DNA of 64,000 nucleotides from Candidatus Palauibacter polyketidifaciens (GTDB lineage: Bacteria > Gemmatimonadota > Gemmatimonadetes > Palauibacterales > Palauibacteraceae). The notes beneath the pieces are model-generated. The model had not been told where the DNA came from, ran no database searches, and worked only from the letters and a program-made list of their open reading frames with translations. A program made the translations under genes and the position numbers. How positions within the stretch are numbered: position 1 is the first letter of the stretch; every line of letters begins with the position of its first letter. This document shows positions 27,848-37,626 of the stretch, piece by piece. The stretch lies in NCBI RefSeq assembly GCF_947581785.1, contig NZ_CANPVO010000018.1:1-64000 (forward strand), read 5' to 3'.

Positions 27848-28801
27848 TCATGCGCCCCCCTCGGGAGCCGCGGGCGGTCCGCCCGACCTGAGCTCTTCGA
27901 GCGCCTCCAGGCTGCGGGGCCAGTCCTTCCCCAGCAGCCGGGAGAGGGCCCGGTCCGCGAGCACCTTCCCGCCGGTCTGGCAGGCGGCGCAGTAGTTCGT
28001 TTCGTTGTCCGCGTAGCGGATCCGCTGCACCGGAGCCGCGCAGGCCGGACACGGACGCCCGTACTTCCCGTGTACCGCCATCGCGTCGTGGAACGCGGTC
28101 ACCTTCTCCGGGAACTTCCCCGCCAGCTCGTCGCGCAGCCGCCTCGTCCACTCCTCGAGCGTGCGGCGCGTGGCGTCATGAAGCCGGCCGATCTCCTCAT
28201 CGTCCAGCCGGCTCGTCCACTTGATCGGGGACAGCTTCGCCCGGTGCAGGATCTCGTCGGAATACGCGTTGCCGATGCCCGAGAAGAGCCGCGGGTCCGT
28301 GAGCGCGCGCTTGAGCGTGTGGTTGCGTGCGGTGAGCGTCTCGCGGAAGAGGGCCGCGTCCGCGGTCACGGGGTCGATGCCGCCGGGGTCGTGCCGGGCG
28401 AGAGCCTCCGCACCCTTCACAACGTGGAGTGACGCCCGCTTCTTCGTCCCGGCCTCCGTGAGCAGGAGGCTCCCGTCGACGAAATCGAAGGCGGCGAGAC
28501 CGAGCCGACGCGGGATCTTCACGCCGGGATCCCGCCACCGGAGCCGCCCCGCGATCATGAGGTGGAGGACGAGCCACAGTTCCGGTTCGTCTTCCCGGTC
28601 ATCCGGGGCGGCGAGTCCGATCGCGATTCGCTTCCCCAGCCGGCGCAGCGCCACAACCTCGCGTCCGTGCGCGTCCGTCAGGGGCGGATCGACGCTCCGG
28701 AGCAGGAAGGGACTGCCGAGCCGCACCCGCTCCAGCGTACGCCCGAGGAGACGCGCTTCGAGCCCCTCCAGGTAAATCGTGATGTCGGGCAGTTCGGGCA
28801 T
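27848..28801 (-). CDS. Formamidopyrimidine-DNA glycosylase (Fpg/Nei family)
   Basis: A 317-residue base-excision repair enzyme. It begins MPELPD, giving the catalytic N-terminal Pro and Glu after Met removal, has the helix-two-turn-helix region with [18 protein letters not shown], and ends in a zinc finger (CPAC and CAAC separated by 16 residues). Substrate is oxidised purine or pyrimidine bases in DNA. It is somewhat longer than E. coli Fpg (269 residues), with an acidic insertion (DDREDEPE) and a C-terminal tail after the zinc finger. It is convergent with the E1 gene, four bases apart. Fpg versus Nei specificity is not decided from sequence alone. Confidence 0.88.
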   Translation of the reverse strand: MPELPDITIYLEGLEARLLGRTLERVRLGSPFLLRSVDPPLTDAHGREVVALRRLGKRIAIGLAAPDDREDEPELWLVLHLMIAGRLRWRDPGVKIPRRLGLAAFDFVDGSLLLTEAGTKKRASLHVVKGAEALARHDPGGIDPVTADAALFRETLTARNHTLKRALTDPRLFSGIGNAYSDEILHRAKLSPIKWTSRLDDEEIGRLHDATRRTLEEWTRRLRDELAGKFPEKVTAFHDAMAVHGKYGRPCPACAAPVQRIRYADNETNYCAACQTGGKVLADRALSRLLGKDWPRSLEALEELRSGGPPAAPEGGA

Positions 28802-28833
28802 GGGCGCCGCCTGGCGAAAAACCCCGGGTACGG

Positions 28834-29955
28834 CTAGCCGCCGCGGCCCGAGCCGGATGCGTGGCCGTGGCCGCGCCCCTGGGCAACTTCGTTCGGTTTC
28901 TCGAGGGTATTGCGAAGATCCTGGACGTAGTCCGGGTGCGCGCGGCTGAACGCGGGCCAGTCCTCATCCGCGGCGATGATGATGCCGCCGACCGCGCCCA
29001 TCCCACCGTCCGGCGCCGGGTGCCCGAGCGGATTCGAGTACTGGACGGAGATGCGGTAGACGTGGTCCTTCCGGATCCGCACGCCCCCGCGCCACCAGAG
29101 CCGGCTCGTCGGCACGCCGACCGTGCGGCCTTCGCCGTCCACCTCGGGCCCCGCCTCCCAGATCACCTTGCCCGCCGTGACATCCTCGAGCCGAATCCAC
29201 TCCCCGTAGTCGTGCAGGTGCCCGCCGATGCCGAGGATTCGCCCGTCCACGGCGGGGCTGCCCTCCCAGCTCCGCCCGTGCGTCCCGGGCGGAAGCGGAA
29301 ACTCCTTCTCGCCGACCGGGCCCATCACGTCGAGATAGAACGGATAGACGTCCACGGGCTCGACGAAGCCCGGATCCTCGAACGGCGTGTACGGAAGCCG
29401 GACGTGCAGGAAGGCCTCGCCGTGCGACGCGTCGGGGAGCGGGGCGAACATCGCGCTCACAAGGACCCGGGTGCCCGGCGCGAGGGGAACGCCCAGCACG
29501 CCGGGCAGAAGCTCGCTCTTCGTCTCGCGGCCCGCAGCGAGGATCCGGCGCGGGACCGCGGAGAAGAGTTCGCGGTTGTCGGGGTCGATGACGTTCACGT
29601 GATGGAGGAGCCGGTCGGGGAGCGGGTTGCCCGCCCGGTCCCTCATCCGCCACGAGAAGCCGTGCATCCAGCCGGCGACGGGCAGCTCCGCGAGTTGCAC
29701 CGGGGGCCGGAGGTGCGGACCGCCGGCCGGCAGCGACACGGGGCCGACGACGATCTCGAACTCGCGCTCGGCCGCGTGCACCCGCACGTCGATGAGCGGG
29801 CTCGCGGCAGGCAGGCGCGGCGGGTCCGGGTCGCCGGCGTGCGCCGAAGCTCCGTGTGCGTGCTGCTGCGCGGCGGGGGTGTCCGGCGTCTGAACATGCG
29901 GCGCGGGCTCGCGCGACGAGAGCGGGTGCGGCAACAGCAGGAGGCCGAGGCTCAT
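28834..29955 (-). CDS. Exported protein with HLHDYG motif, SURNod19-like
   Basis: A probable 373-residue secreted or envelope protein. The N-terminus [14 protein letters not shown] is a weak signal sequence followed by a His/Ala/Pro-rich linker (about 25-55). The C-terminal half has [15 protein letters not shown] (H246 and H248), a WWRGG stretch, and a YSNPLGHP...GGMG block with H312. That order recalls the SURNod19/copper-type-monooxygenase-like beta proteins where His pairs hold a metal, but the similarity is only at motif level. The reading frame opens far upstream over the ferredoxin gene; ATG 29955 is chosen as the first start after that gene. Function unknown. Confidence 0.5.
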   Translation of the reverse strand: MSLGLLLLPHPLSSREPAPHVQTPDTPAAQQHAHGASAHAGDPDPPRLPAASPLIDVRVHAAEREFEIVVGPVSLPAGGPHLRPPVQLAELPVAGWMHGFSWRMRDRAGNPLPDRLLHHVNVIDPDNRELFSAVPRRILAAGRETKSELLPGVLGVPLAPGTRVLVSAMFAPLPDASHGEAFLHVRLPYTPFEDPGFVEPVDVYPFYLDVMGPVGEKEFPLPPGTHGRSWEGSPAVDGRILGIGGHLHDYGEWIRLEDVTAGKVIWEAGPEVDGEGRTVGVPTSRLWWRGGVRIRKDHVYRISVQYSNPLGHPAPDGGMGAVGGIIIAADEDWPAFSRAHPDYVQDLRNTLEKPNEVAQGRGHGHASGSGRGG

Positions 29956-30043
29956 GATGCGCGGCACCGACAGGCCGCGCGGACACCGGTGCCACACCGC
30001 GGCGGCTCGCCTCAGGGGTCGGACTCGAGGCTCACGCCCGGGA

Positions 30044-30292
<249 letters not shown>

Positions 30293-30299
30293 GCGCGGG

Positions 30300-30328
30300 A
30301 ACATACCGGGGGTCCGAAGGCTGAGCAA
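30300..30328 (-). promoter_or_regulatory. Candidate leaderless promoter of the ferredoxin gene
   Basis: On the minus strand ttgctc (30328-30323), a 17-base spacer and tatgtt (30305-30300) are followed after seven bases by the ATG at 30292. No ribosome-binding site is present. The layout is almost the same as that before the HTH regulator at 24852. Confidence 0.5.
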
Positions 30329-30487
30329 TTCCGCAACGCCGCCCGCGGGAGCGGGGCGCATCGGGTTGGTCCGTCGCGCAACAGCCGGTATCTTGGAGGG
30401 TTCCGGGCGGACGGGATGCGGACGTGTCGGCCGGGTTCGCGGGAACGGCGAATACGGCGCGGATCACACAGCGAGAAGGCGGCGACG

Positions 30488-31417
30488 TTGAAGCCACTCG
30501 AGGTCATACAGGGAGGGAGCACGGCCGATTCCTGGCCTTCGCGGAAGCCGCGATGGCTCAAGGTGCGCGCGCCCGGAGGCCCCAACTATCAGCGCCTCAA
30601 GGAACTGATGAGAGGGCTGGAACTCAGCTCGGTCTGCGAGGAGGCGCAGTGCCCCAACATCGGCGAGTGCTGGGAGGCGGGCACGGCGACGTTCCTCATC
30701 ATGGGCGACGTGTGCACGCGCAACTGCCCCTACTGCGCGATCGCGCACGGCCGGCCGGAGGAACTCGACGAGGACGAGCCGCGGCGGGTCGCGGAGGCCA
30801 TCGAGCGGCTGCAACTCAACCACTGCGTCATCACGTCCGTCGACCGCGATGACCTCCCCGACGGCGGCGCCTGGATCTTCGCCGAAATGATCCGCGAGAT
30901 CCGGTTGCGCCGTCCCGAGTGTTCGATCGAGGTCCTGACGCCGGACTTCCAGGGGAATCCCGAGGCGATCCGCACGGTGATCGCCGCGAGGCCGGAGATC
31001 TTCAACCACAACATGGAGACCGTGCGCCGGTTGCACCGGGTCGCCCGGCCGGGCGGCCGCTACGACCGCTCCCTGAACGTCCTGACGACGGGCCGGCAGT
31101 TGGACGACCAGGTCCTCATCAAGACGGGGATCATGCTCGGGCTGGGGGAGACGGCCGCCGACATCGACGAGTTCATGGGAGACGCGCTCGAAGCCGGCGT
31201 ACAGATCCTCACCCTGGGCCAGTACCTGAGGCCATCGCCGGACCATCTTCCGATCGACCGCTACGTGTCCCCGGAGGAGTTCATGAACTGGAAGGAGATC
31301 GGGGAATCGCGGGGGTTCCTGCACGTCGAGAGCGGGCCGCTGGTGCGGTCCAGCTATCACGCGCGCGAGCAGGTGGTCGAACTGCGCCGGCGGGTCGCGG
31401 CGCTGGCGGCGGGATGA
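30488..31417 (+). CDS. lipA: Lipoyl synthase
   Basis: A 309-residue radical-SAM enzyme that inserts two sulfur atoms into octanoyl groups on E2 proteins. It has the auxiliary-cluster motif CEEAQCPNIGEC, the radical-SAM CxxxCxxC in CTRNCPYC, GIMLGLGE, and the C-terminal RSSYHA with the conserved Ser. TTG 30488 is taken as start: GAGAAGG lies eight bases upstream and it gives the family-normal length. It heads an operon lipA-pdhA-pdhB-E2-lpd-lipB, with an ATGA overlap to pdhA, so the complex and its lipoylation enzymes are made together. Confidence 0.95.
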   Translation: MKPLEVIQGGSTADSWPSRKPRWLKVRAPGGPNYQRLKELMRGLELSSVCEEAQCPNIGECWEAGTATFLIMGDVCTRNCPYCAIAHGRPEELDEDEPRRVAEAIERLQLNHCVITSVDRDDLPDGGAWIFAEMIREIRLRRPECSIEVLTPDFQGNPEAIRTVIAARPEIFNHNMETVRRLHRVARPGGRYDRSLNVLTTGRQLDDQVLIKTGIMLGLGETAADIDEFMGDALEAGVQILTLGQYLRPSPDHLPIDRYVSPEEFMNWKEIGESRGFLHVESGPLVRSSYHAREQVVELRRRVAALAAG

Positions 31418-32535
31418 GCGCGGCGAACGCGGACCGGTCCACGGCCACGGTCTCCGACGCTCCGGCGGCGGGAGCCCCCGGCGGGGAATCGAGCGAAGAC
31501 CCCGACGCCTTCCTCGGACTCTCGACGGAGGAATGCGTCGGACTCCTCCGTGAGATGATCATCGAGCGCCGGTTCGAGGAGAAGGCGGCGGAGGTCTACC
31601 AGGTCGGCAAGATCGGCGGCTTCTGCCACCTCTACATCGGGCAGGAGGCGGTCTCCGCAGGATCGATCTCGCCGCTGCGGGACGACGACTACGTGGTCAC
31701 CGCGTACCGCGACCACGCGCAGGCGATCGCGCGCGGGATGACGCCGAACGCCGTCATGGCCGAACTCTATGGACGGGCGGACGGCTGCTCGAAGGGCTTC
31801 GGCGGCTCGATGCACATGTTCGACAAGACGCTCAACTTCATGGGCGGGCACGGCATCGTCGGGAGCCACCTGCCGCTCGCGGTCGGGGTCGGCTACACGA
31901 TCCGGTACCGGGGCGGAGACCAGGTCTGCCTCTGCTTCTTCGGAGATTCGGTCGTCAACATCGGCGCGTTCCACGAGTCGATGAACATGGCGGCGCGCTG
32001 GAAGCTGCCCGTCATCTTCCTCCTCGAGAACAACCGGTACGGGATGGGGACCGATTTCCGGCGCGTGGCCGCGGTGAAGGAACTGAAGGACCGCGGCCGG
32101 GCGTACGAGGGCCTCACCTCGCTCGATGTGGACGGCATGGACGTGCTGGCGGTCCGCCAGGCCGTGGAGGAGGCGATCGAGCGGGGACGGAACGAGAAGA
32201 CGCCCAGCTTCATCGAGGCGCGCTGCTTCCGCTACATGGGCCACTCGATGGCGGACCCGATGCACGGGACGTACCGGACGCGCGAGGAAGTCGAGAAGTG
32301 GCGGTCGGATGACCCGATCCTCTCCTTCACCCGGCAACTCATGGACGCGGGGCGGCTGACGGAGGAGGAGTACCAGGCGATCGACCGCGAGGCGAAGGAG
32401 ATCGCCGAGGAGTCCGCGGCCTTTGCGGACCGGAGCCCCTTCCCCGATTCGGACGCGCTCTATCGCTACGTGTATTCGGACGGGTACCCGGACGACATGC
32501 GGCGGCGCGACGCGTGGCGGAAGGAGCTGCGCTGA
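31414..32535 (+). CDS. pdhA: Pyruvate dehydrogenase E1 alpha subunit
   Basis: A 373-residue thiamine-diphosphate subunit of the pyruvate dehydrogenase complex. Family blocks are present: YRDHAQAIARG, GCSKGFGGSMHMFD, GIVGSHLPLAVG, the cofactor motif (here GDSVVNIGAFHESMN...ENNRYGMGT) and RYMGHSMADP with the regulatory-loop region. The third residue of the usual GDG motif is Ser. A roughly 30-residue Ala/Ser-rich N-terminal extension precedes the fold. It overlaps lipA by ATGA and pdhB by one base (TGATG). Confidence 0.93.
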   Translation: MSAANADRSTATVSDAPAAGAPGGESSEDPDAFLGLSTEECVGLLREMIIERRFEEKAAEVYQVGKIGGFCHLYIGQEAVSAGSISPLRDDDYVVTAYRDHAQAIARGMTPNAVMAELYGRADGCSKGFGGSMHMFDKTLNFMGGHGIVGSHLPLAVGVGYTIRYRGGDQVCLCFFGDSVVNIGAFHESMNMAARWKLPVIFLLENNRYGMGTDFRRVAAVKELKDRGRAYEGLTSLDVDGMDVLAVRQAVEEAIERGRNEKTPSFIEARCFRYMGHSMADPMHGTYRTREEVEKWRSDDPILSFTRQLMDAGRLTEEEYQAIDREAKEIAEESAAFADRSPFPDSDALYRYVYSDGYPDDMRRRDAWRKELR

Positions 32536-33518
32536 TGGCCGTCCTCACGTATCGGGAAGCGCTGAACGACGCCCTCCGGGAGGAGATGGAGCGCGACGAC
32601 TCGATCTTCATCATCGGCGAGGAGGTCGGGGAGTACGACGGCGCCTACAAGGTCACGAAGGGGCTGCTCGAGCAGTTCGGGGAATGGCGCGTCCGGGACG
32701 CCCCCATCGCCGAACTGGGGTTCGCGGGGCTCGGCGTGGGCGCGGCGATGGCGGGCCTGCGGCCGATCGTCGAGTTCATGACGTGGAACTTCGCCCTGCT
32801 CGCGATCGACGAGGTCGTGAACGCGGCGGCGAAGATGTTCCAGATGTCGGGCGGACAGTACAACGTCCCCATCGTCTTCCGGGGACCGGGCGGCGCGGCG
32901 CTCCAGCTCGCGGCGCAGCACTCGCAGTCGCCGGAGCCCTGGTACAGCTACGTACCCGGGCTGAAGGTGATCGCGCCCGCCACGGCGAAGGACGCGAAGG
33001 GGCTCCTGAAGAGCGCGGTCCGCGACAACGACCCCGTCGTGTTCATCGAGAGCGAGATCATGTACAACCTCGTCCGGGATGAGGTGCCGGAGGAGGAATA
33101 TCTGATCCCGATCGGCAAGGCCGAGGTGAAGCGCGAGGGGTCGGACGTGACCGTCGTGTGCCACTCGAAGATGGTGCACCAGGCGCTCGCGGCGGCCCGC
33201 GCCCTGGAGAAGGAAGACATCGATGTCGAGGTCCTGGACCTGCGCACCGTGCGTCCGCTGGACGTGGACGCAGTCGTGGCGTCGGTGAAGAAGACCAACC
33301 GGGCCGTGGTCGCGGAGGAGGGGTGGCCGATGTGCAACGTCGGGGCCCAAGTCGTCGATGACATTCAGCGCGAGGCCTTCGATTCGCTGGACGCGCCGGT
33401 GGCGCGCGTGAACGGGCTGGATGTGCCCATGCCCTACGCGAAGAACCTCGAGAAGCTCGCAACTCCGAACGCGGACCATGTGGCGGCGGCGGTGCGCCAC
33501 GTGTGCTACGCGGACTAG
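32535..33518 (+). CDS. pdhB: Pyruvate dehydrogenase E1 beta subunit
   Basis: A 327-residue transketolase-like subunit that pairs with the E1 alpha just upstream to decarboxylate pyruvate and acetylate E2. It shows IGEEVGEYDGAYKVTKGL at the N-terminus, APIAELGFAGLGVGAAM, the FRGPGGAALQLAAQHSQ block and the C-terminal EEGWPMCNVGAQV. ATG 32535 is chosen because AAGGAG (32521-32526) is eight bases upstream and TGATG overlaps the pdhA stop; the frame opens at 32514 but that would overlap pdhA further. Length is normal for the family. Confidence 0.94.
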   Translation: MAVLTYREALNDALREEMERDDSIFIIGEEVGEYDGAYKVTKGLLEQFGEWRVRDAPIAELGFAGLGVGAAMAGLRPIVEFMTWNFALLAIDEVVNAAAKMFQMSGGQYNVPIVFRGPGGAALQLAAQHSQSPEPWYSYVPGLKVIAPATAKDAKGLLKSAVRDNDPVVFIESEIMYNLVRDEVPEEEYLIPIGKAEVKREGSDVTVVCHSKMVHQALAAARALEKEDIDVEVLDLRTVRPLDVDAVVASVKKTNRAVVAEEGWPMCNVGAQVVDDIQREAFDSLDAPVARVNGLDVPMPYAKNLEKLATPNADHVAAAVRHVCYAD

Positions 33519-33538
33519 CCCCCGGGACGCCGACCGAT

Positions 33539-34897
33539 ATGCCTACGAGAGTCGTGATGGCGCAGCTGAGCCCGACGATGGAGGAGGGCAAGCTCATCGA
33601 GTGGAAGGTCGCCGAAGGCGATGCCGTGGCGCAGGGGGATGTCGTCGCGGAGATCGAGACGGACAAGGCGAACATGGACGTCGAGGCGCTCGGCGGCGGC
33701 GTGCTGCGCAAGATCGTCGTGCCGGCGGGCGCCACGGTCCCGGTGGGCGCGCTCATCGGCGTGATCGCCGAGCCCGACGAGTCGATCGACGACATGCTCG
33801 CGGAGGCGCAGGCGGCCGACGGCACCGGGACGGCGGAAGGTCCGGCCGGGGAGCCTGCCGCGCCCGCCGCCGAGCCGGAGCCCGCGGAGCCGGTCGAGGT
33901 CGCGGCGGAGCCGGCAGGGGCCGACCCGGCCGGGGCGGCGACCGGGGCCGGCGCGGCTACTGCCGCCAGGGGCCGCATCAAGGCCTCGCCCGTCGCGCGG
34001 CGGATGGCCGCGGAGAGCGGGATCGCGCTGGCCGGCCTCGCCGGATCCGGGCCGGGCGGCCGGATCGTCAAGGCCGACGTCGAGGCCGCGCTGGCCGCCG
34101 GCGCCCCGGGCATCGCCCCGGCGCCCGCGCCCGCGCCGCCCACGGCGCCCGGTCCTCCGGCGCCCGTGCCGCCGGCACCCGTGCCGCCGGCGCCCGCACC
34201 GATCCCTCCCGGGCTGGAGGACCGGGTCGAAGAGGCGAGCCAGATGCGGAAGGCGATCGCGCGCCGGCTTGGCCAGTCGATCGGGCCTGTCCCCCACTTC
34301 TTCCTCACGACCGAGGTCGACATGGGCCGGGCGCTCGAGTTGCGCGCCGACCTCAACGCTCGCTTCGCGGACGGCAAGATCGGGGTGACGGACCTGCTCC
34401 TGAAGGCGACCGCGGAGGCCCTGAACCGTCACCCGGCGGTCAACGCGTCGTGGGAGGAGAACGCGATCCGCTACCACGGCGCGGTCCACCTCGGCATCGC
34501 GGTGGCGCTCGACGAAGGCCTCATCACGCCGGTGCTGCGCGACGCGGGCCGCAAGGGGCTGCGACAGATCTCGGTCGAGGCGCGCGACCTCATCGCCCGG
34601 GCGCGGGCGCGGAAGCTCGCGCCGGAGGAATACCAGGGCGGGACCTTCTCGGTCAGCAACCTCGGCATGTTCGAGATCGACCAGTTCACGGCGATCATCA
34701 ACCCGCCGGAAGCCGGCATCCTCGCCATCGGCCAGACGGTCGAGAAGCCCGTCGCGGTGGACGGCCAGGTCGTCGTCCGCAAGCGGATGCGGGTGACGAT
34801 GTCGTGCGATCACCGCGTCATCGACGGCGCCACGGGCGCGGCGTTCCTCGGCACCTTCAAGGCGATGCTCGAGAACCCGCTCGAGATGATCCTCTAG
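33539..34897 (+). CDS. pdhC: Dihydrolipoamide acetyltransferase (E2)
   Basis: A 452-residue core enzyme of the complex. Domains in order: one lipoyl domain (about 1-80, lipoyl Lys43 in ETDKANMD), an Ala/Pro/Glu-rich linker, a peripheral-subunit-binding domain (KASPVARRMAAESG, about 145-180), a second linker made of Pro/Ala repeats, and the acyltransferase domain (about 220-452) ending in DHRVIDGA with catalytic His425 and Asp429. It accepts the acetyl group from E1 and moves it to CoA. The frame opens at 33503 over the pdhB end; ATG 33539 is the family start. Confidence 0.94.
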   Translation: MPTRVVMAQLSPTMEEGKLIEWKVAEGDAVAQGDVVAEIETDKANMDVEALGGGVLRKIVVPAGATVPVGALIGVIAEPDESIDDMLAEAQAADGTGTAEGPAGEPAAPAAEPEPAEPVEVAAEPAGADPAGAATGAGAATAARGRIKASPVARRMAAESGIALAGLAGSGPGGRIVKADVEAALAAGAPGIAPAPAPAPPTAPGPPAPVPPAPVPPAPAPIPPGLEDRVEEASQMRKAIARRLGQSIGPVPHFFLTTEVDMGRALELRADLNARFADGKIGVTDLLLKATAEALNRHPAVNASWEENAIRYHGAVHLGIAVALDEGLITPVLRDAGRKGLRQISVEARDLIARARARKLAPEEYQGGTFSVSNLGMFEIDQFTAIINPPEAGILAIGQTVEKPVAVDGQVVVRKRMRVTMSCDHRVIDGATGAAFLGTFKAMLENPLEMIL

Positions 34898-34985
34898 CGG
34901 CCATGGCCTCCTCCAGGGCCACGGGCCTCTTCCAGCGGCCATGGGCTGCTCTAACCCTCCAGGAACAGAGAGAGTGAAGGGATAG

Positions 34986-36398
34986 ATGTCGGAGACATAC
35001 GACGTCGTCGTAGTCGGGGCCGGACCGGCCGGCTACGTATGCGCGATCCGGGCCGCGCAACTCGGCCTCCGGACGGCCTGCGTCGAGAGCGGGTCGTACG
35101 AGGGCGGCCTCGGCGGCACCTGCCTCAACTGGGGCTGCATTCCCGCCAAGGCGCTGCTCGAGAGCGCCGCGCTCGCGCACAACCTCCAGCACCACGGCGC
35201 CCGCATGGGCGTGAAGCCGGTCGAAGTGGAGTACGACTTCCCTGCGGCCGTGAAGCGCAGCCGCATCATCACCCGGAAGCTCACCGCTGGCGTCAAATAC
35301 CTGCTCGGGAAGAACAAGGTCGACATCGCGCAGGGCCGCGGCCGGCTGGCGGGGGCGGGCCGCGTCGCCGTGGAGACGGAGGACGGCGAAACCCGGGAGA
35401 TCGCGACCCGGAATGTCGTGTTCGCGACCGGCTCCGTGATGAAGACCTTCCCCGGCTTCGAACTGGACAGCGAGAAGGTGATCGGCAGCCGGGAAGCGCT
35501 GGGTCTCCAGGAACTCCCGGCGAAGATGGCGATCGTCGGGGCCGGATTCGTGGGCGTCGAGTTCGCCGACGTCTTCAACGCCTTCGGAGTCGACGTCACG
35601 CTGATCGAGGCGCTCGACACGCTCGTGCCCTTCGAGGACCCCGAGATCGGCAAGGCGCTCGAACGCTCGTTCAGGAAGCGGGGCATCCGCAACCTCACGA
35701 ACACCCGCGTCAAGCACCTGGACCGTGACGCGAGCCCGATGGTCCTCACGGTCGTGAACCCGGACGGCAGCGAGACCGCCGAGGAGACGGATCTCGTGCT
35801 CATGGCCGTCGGACGGCGGCCCGTGAGCGAGAATCTCGGCCTCGAGAAGAACGGGGTCGCCGTGGAGGACGGCTTCATCCGGATCGACGAGTGGTGCCGG
35901 ACGAACCAGCCCGGCGTCTACGCGATCGGGGATGTGGCCGGGCAGCCGATGCTGGCGCACGTCGGGTCGCACGAGGGCATCGTCGCCGCCGAGCATATCG
36001 CGGGCGTGGCCAAGCACCCCATGACGTACGGGAACATCCCGTCCGTCGGGTACTGCCACCCCGAAGTCGCCTCGATCGGCATGTCCGTGGCGCAGGCCGA
36101 GGAGGCGGGCCACGAGGTCGTCACCGGCAAGTACCCGCTCGGAGCGCACGGACGCGCGCTGACGGCCGAATCCGCGGACGGGTTCGTGAAGATCGTGGCG
36201 GACGCCAAGTACGGCGAAGTGCTGGGCGTCCACATGATCGGTCACAACGTGAGCGAACTCGTGGCGGAGGTCGGCATGGCGCGCGAACTGGAAGCCACGC
36301 TGGACGAGATCGTGCGGCACTCGCACGCACACCCCAGCATGGCCGAGGCCGTGATGGAGGCCGCGTTCGCCGCGCTCGGGCGTTCCATCCACATGTAG
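34986..36398 (+). CDS. lpdA: Dihydrolipoyl dehydrogenase (E3)
   Basis: A 470-residue FAD disulfide reductase that reoxidises the lipoyl groups of E2 with NAD. It has the FAD motif VVGAGPAGY, the redox pair in GGTCLNWGCIPAK, an NAD motif IVGAGFVGVE near residue 180, GDVAG, and the C-terminal HAHPSMAEA with the catalytic His-Glu base. GGATAG and upstream GAGAGTGAAG provide a weak ribosome site. Eighty-eight bases separate it from E2; that gap contains two copies of gcggccatgg but no terminator-like hairpin that I can identify, so transcription probably continues. Confidence 0.95.
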   Translation: MSETYDVVVVGAGPAGYVCAIRAAQLGLRTACVESGSYEGGLGGTCLNWGCIPAKALLESAALAHNLQHHGARMGVKPVEVEYDFPAAVKRSRIITRKLTAGVKYLLGKNKVDIAQGRGRLAGAGRVAVETEDGETREIATRNVVFATGSVMKTFPGFELDSEKVIGSREALGLQELPAKMAIVGAGFVGVEFADVFNAFGVDVTLIEALDTLVPFEDPEIGKALERSFRKRGIRNLTNTRVKHLDRDASPMVLTVVNPDGSETAEETDLVLMAVGRRPVSENLGLEKNGVAVEDGFIRIDEWCRTNQPGVYAIGDVAGQPMLAHVGSHEGIVAAEHIAGVAKHPMTYGNIPSVGYCHPEVASIGMSVAQAEEAGHEVVTGKYPLGAHGRALTAESADGFVKIVADAKYGEVLGVHMIGHNVSELVAEVGMARELEATLDEIVRHSHAHPSMAEAVMEAAFAALGRSIHM

Positions 36399-36432
36399 GC
36401 TGGCGGGGCAGGCGGAGACAGGTGGAGCTTCG

Positions 36433-37212
36433 ATGAGCGGGGAGCGGCAACTCCGGGTGGTCGACCTCGGCCGCCGCGAGTACCGGGAGGTGCTCGAGCT
36501 GCAGCGCTCCATCGCCCGCTGGCGCCGGAGTTCCCCGCCGGACCACGACCTCCTGCTCCTCGTCGAACACCTGCCGGTCCTCACCTTCGGGCGGGGATCG
36601 AGGGAGGACGTCACGCCCCCCGACCCGGCATGGCTCGCCGAGGCGGGGCTGGATCTGGTCGAGATCGAGCGCGGCGGCGACCTCACGTATCACGGCCCCG
36701 GCCAGCTCGTGGGCTATCCGATCCTCGACCTCCGCGCGCACCGGAAGGACCTCCACTGGTATCTGCGCCGCATCGAAGAGGTGCTGCTGCGCGTCCTGGC
36801 CGAGTGCGGCCTTCCCGCCTTCCGGGTCGCTTCGTACACGGGCGTGTGGACGGGTTCTCCACCCGCCGGGAGCCTCGAGACGATCGAGGAGGACGGGTTC
36901 GGGACGGTCGCCGCCGGACGCGCGGAGGCGCTCATCGGGGCCGGCGCGATCCGCAAGGTCGCATCGATCGGCGTGCACGCGAGCCGCTGGATCACCTCGC
37001 ACGGCTTCGCGCTCAACGTGACGCCCGAGCCTCTCCTGAACTTCCGCGGGATCGTCGCGTGCGGCATCCACGGCGTCCGCATGACGAGCCTCGCCTCCGA
37101 GGGCGCCTCCCTCACCCTGGAAGAGGCCGGCGAAGCCGTCGTGCGCGCCTTCCCCGCCGCGTTCCCGAACCTCGCGCCGTCACCGGTGCCGGCAGCCGGC
37201 CTGCGCATCTGA
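36433..37212 (+). CDS. lipB: Octanoyl-[acyl-carrier protein]:protein octanoyltransferase
   Basis: A 259-residue enzyme that transfers octanoate from acyl carrier protein to E2 (and other lipoyl domains), before LipA adds sulfur. The signature RGGDLTYHGPGQLVGYP is complete, IRKVASIGVH carries the catalytic Lys, and GIVACGI carries the catalytic Cys. A 25-residue insertion (around TGSPPAGSLETIEEDG, about 140-160) is longer than in typical LipB. It ends the lipA-PDH-lipB operon. Confidence 0.93.
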   Translation: MSGERQLRVVDLGRREYREVLELQRSIARWRRSSPPDHDLLLLVEHLPVLTFGRGSREDVTPPDPAWLAEAGLDLVEIERGGDLTYHGPGQLVGYPILDLRAHRKDLHWYLRRIEEVLLRVLAECGLPAFRVASYTGVWTGSPPAGSLETIEEDGFGTVAAGRAEALIGAGAIRKVASIGVHASRWITSHGFALNVTPEPLLNFRGIVACGIHGVRMTSLASEGASLTLEEAGEAVVRAFPAAFPNLAPSPVPAAGLRI

Positions 37213-37626
37213 CGTTCCCGAGGGAATGTACTCCACGCGATACCCCACGCAGTTGCCCATCGTCCTTGAACACGGCCCGACCGACCCACGCGGCTCGGCG
37301 TCGGGCTTGAGCCCGGCCGCGCGGCGCTGAGCGCTTCCATGTAACGTCTGGCCGCCTCGCCGCATATGAGGGATAAGGGTGCCCCACCATGTTTCCCGCA
37401 CGATCGAAGCCGACGCGAGTCTGGAGCCTGGAGTTGTACGATGGCCGCATCAGACGTGACGCAGAGACACCATGCAGCCTGAGGCGCGCGGGCGGGGGCG
37501 CTCGCAGCCCCTCTCCTTGCGCCTGAGAGGGGCTGCAGGAAACAGCGCCGGGCGCGATCAACCACACAGATCGCCCGTTCGCGAGAGTGGGACAATTCCG
37601 ATCTACTCTGGCACAAGGAGGAAAGC
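37213..37626 (+). other. Intergenic region between lipB and the first small exported peptide
   Basis: This 414-base gap holds no convincing gene. Besides the inverted repeat at 37504-37536, only the ribosome site aaggaggaaagc just before the ATG at 37627 is clear. The last 70 bases are AT-richer than the flanks and probably contain the promoter of the peptide cluster, but I see no confident -35/-10 pair. Confidence 0.5.
37504..37536. other. Perfect 12-bp inverted repeat
   Basis: gcagcccctctc (37504-37515) and gagaggggctgc (37525-37536) with a nine-base loop. It lies about 290 bases past lipB and 90 bases before the peptide genes. No T-run follows on either strand, so it is either a bidirectional boundary hairpin that works without a U tract, or a protein-binding site. 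Confidence 0.6.

Noticed and set aside
34898-34985. Repeated gcggccatgg between E2 and lpd as a regulatory element
   Set aside because: Only two short copies, no convincing hairpin and no known binding-site match.
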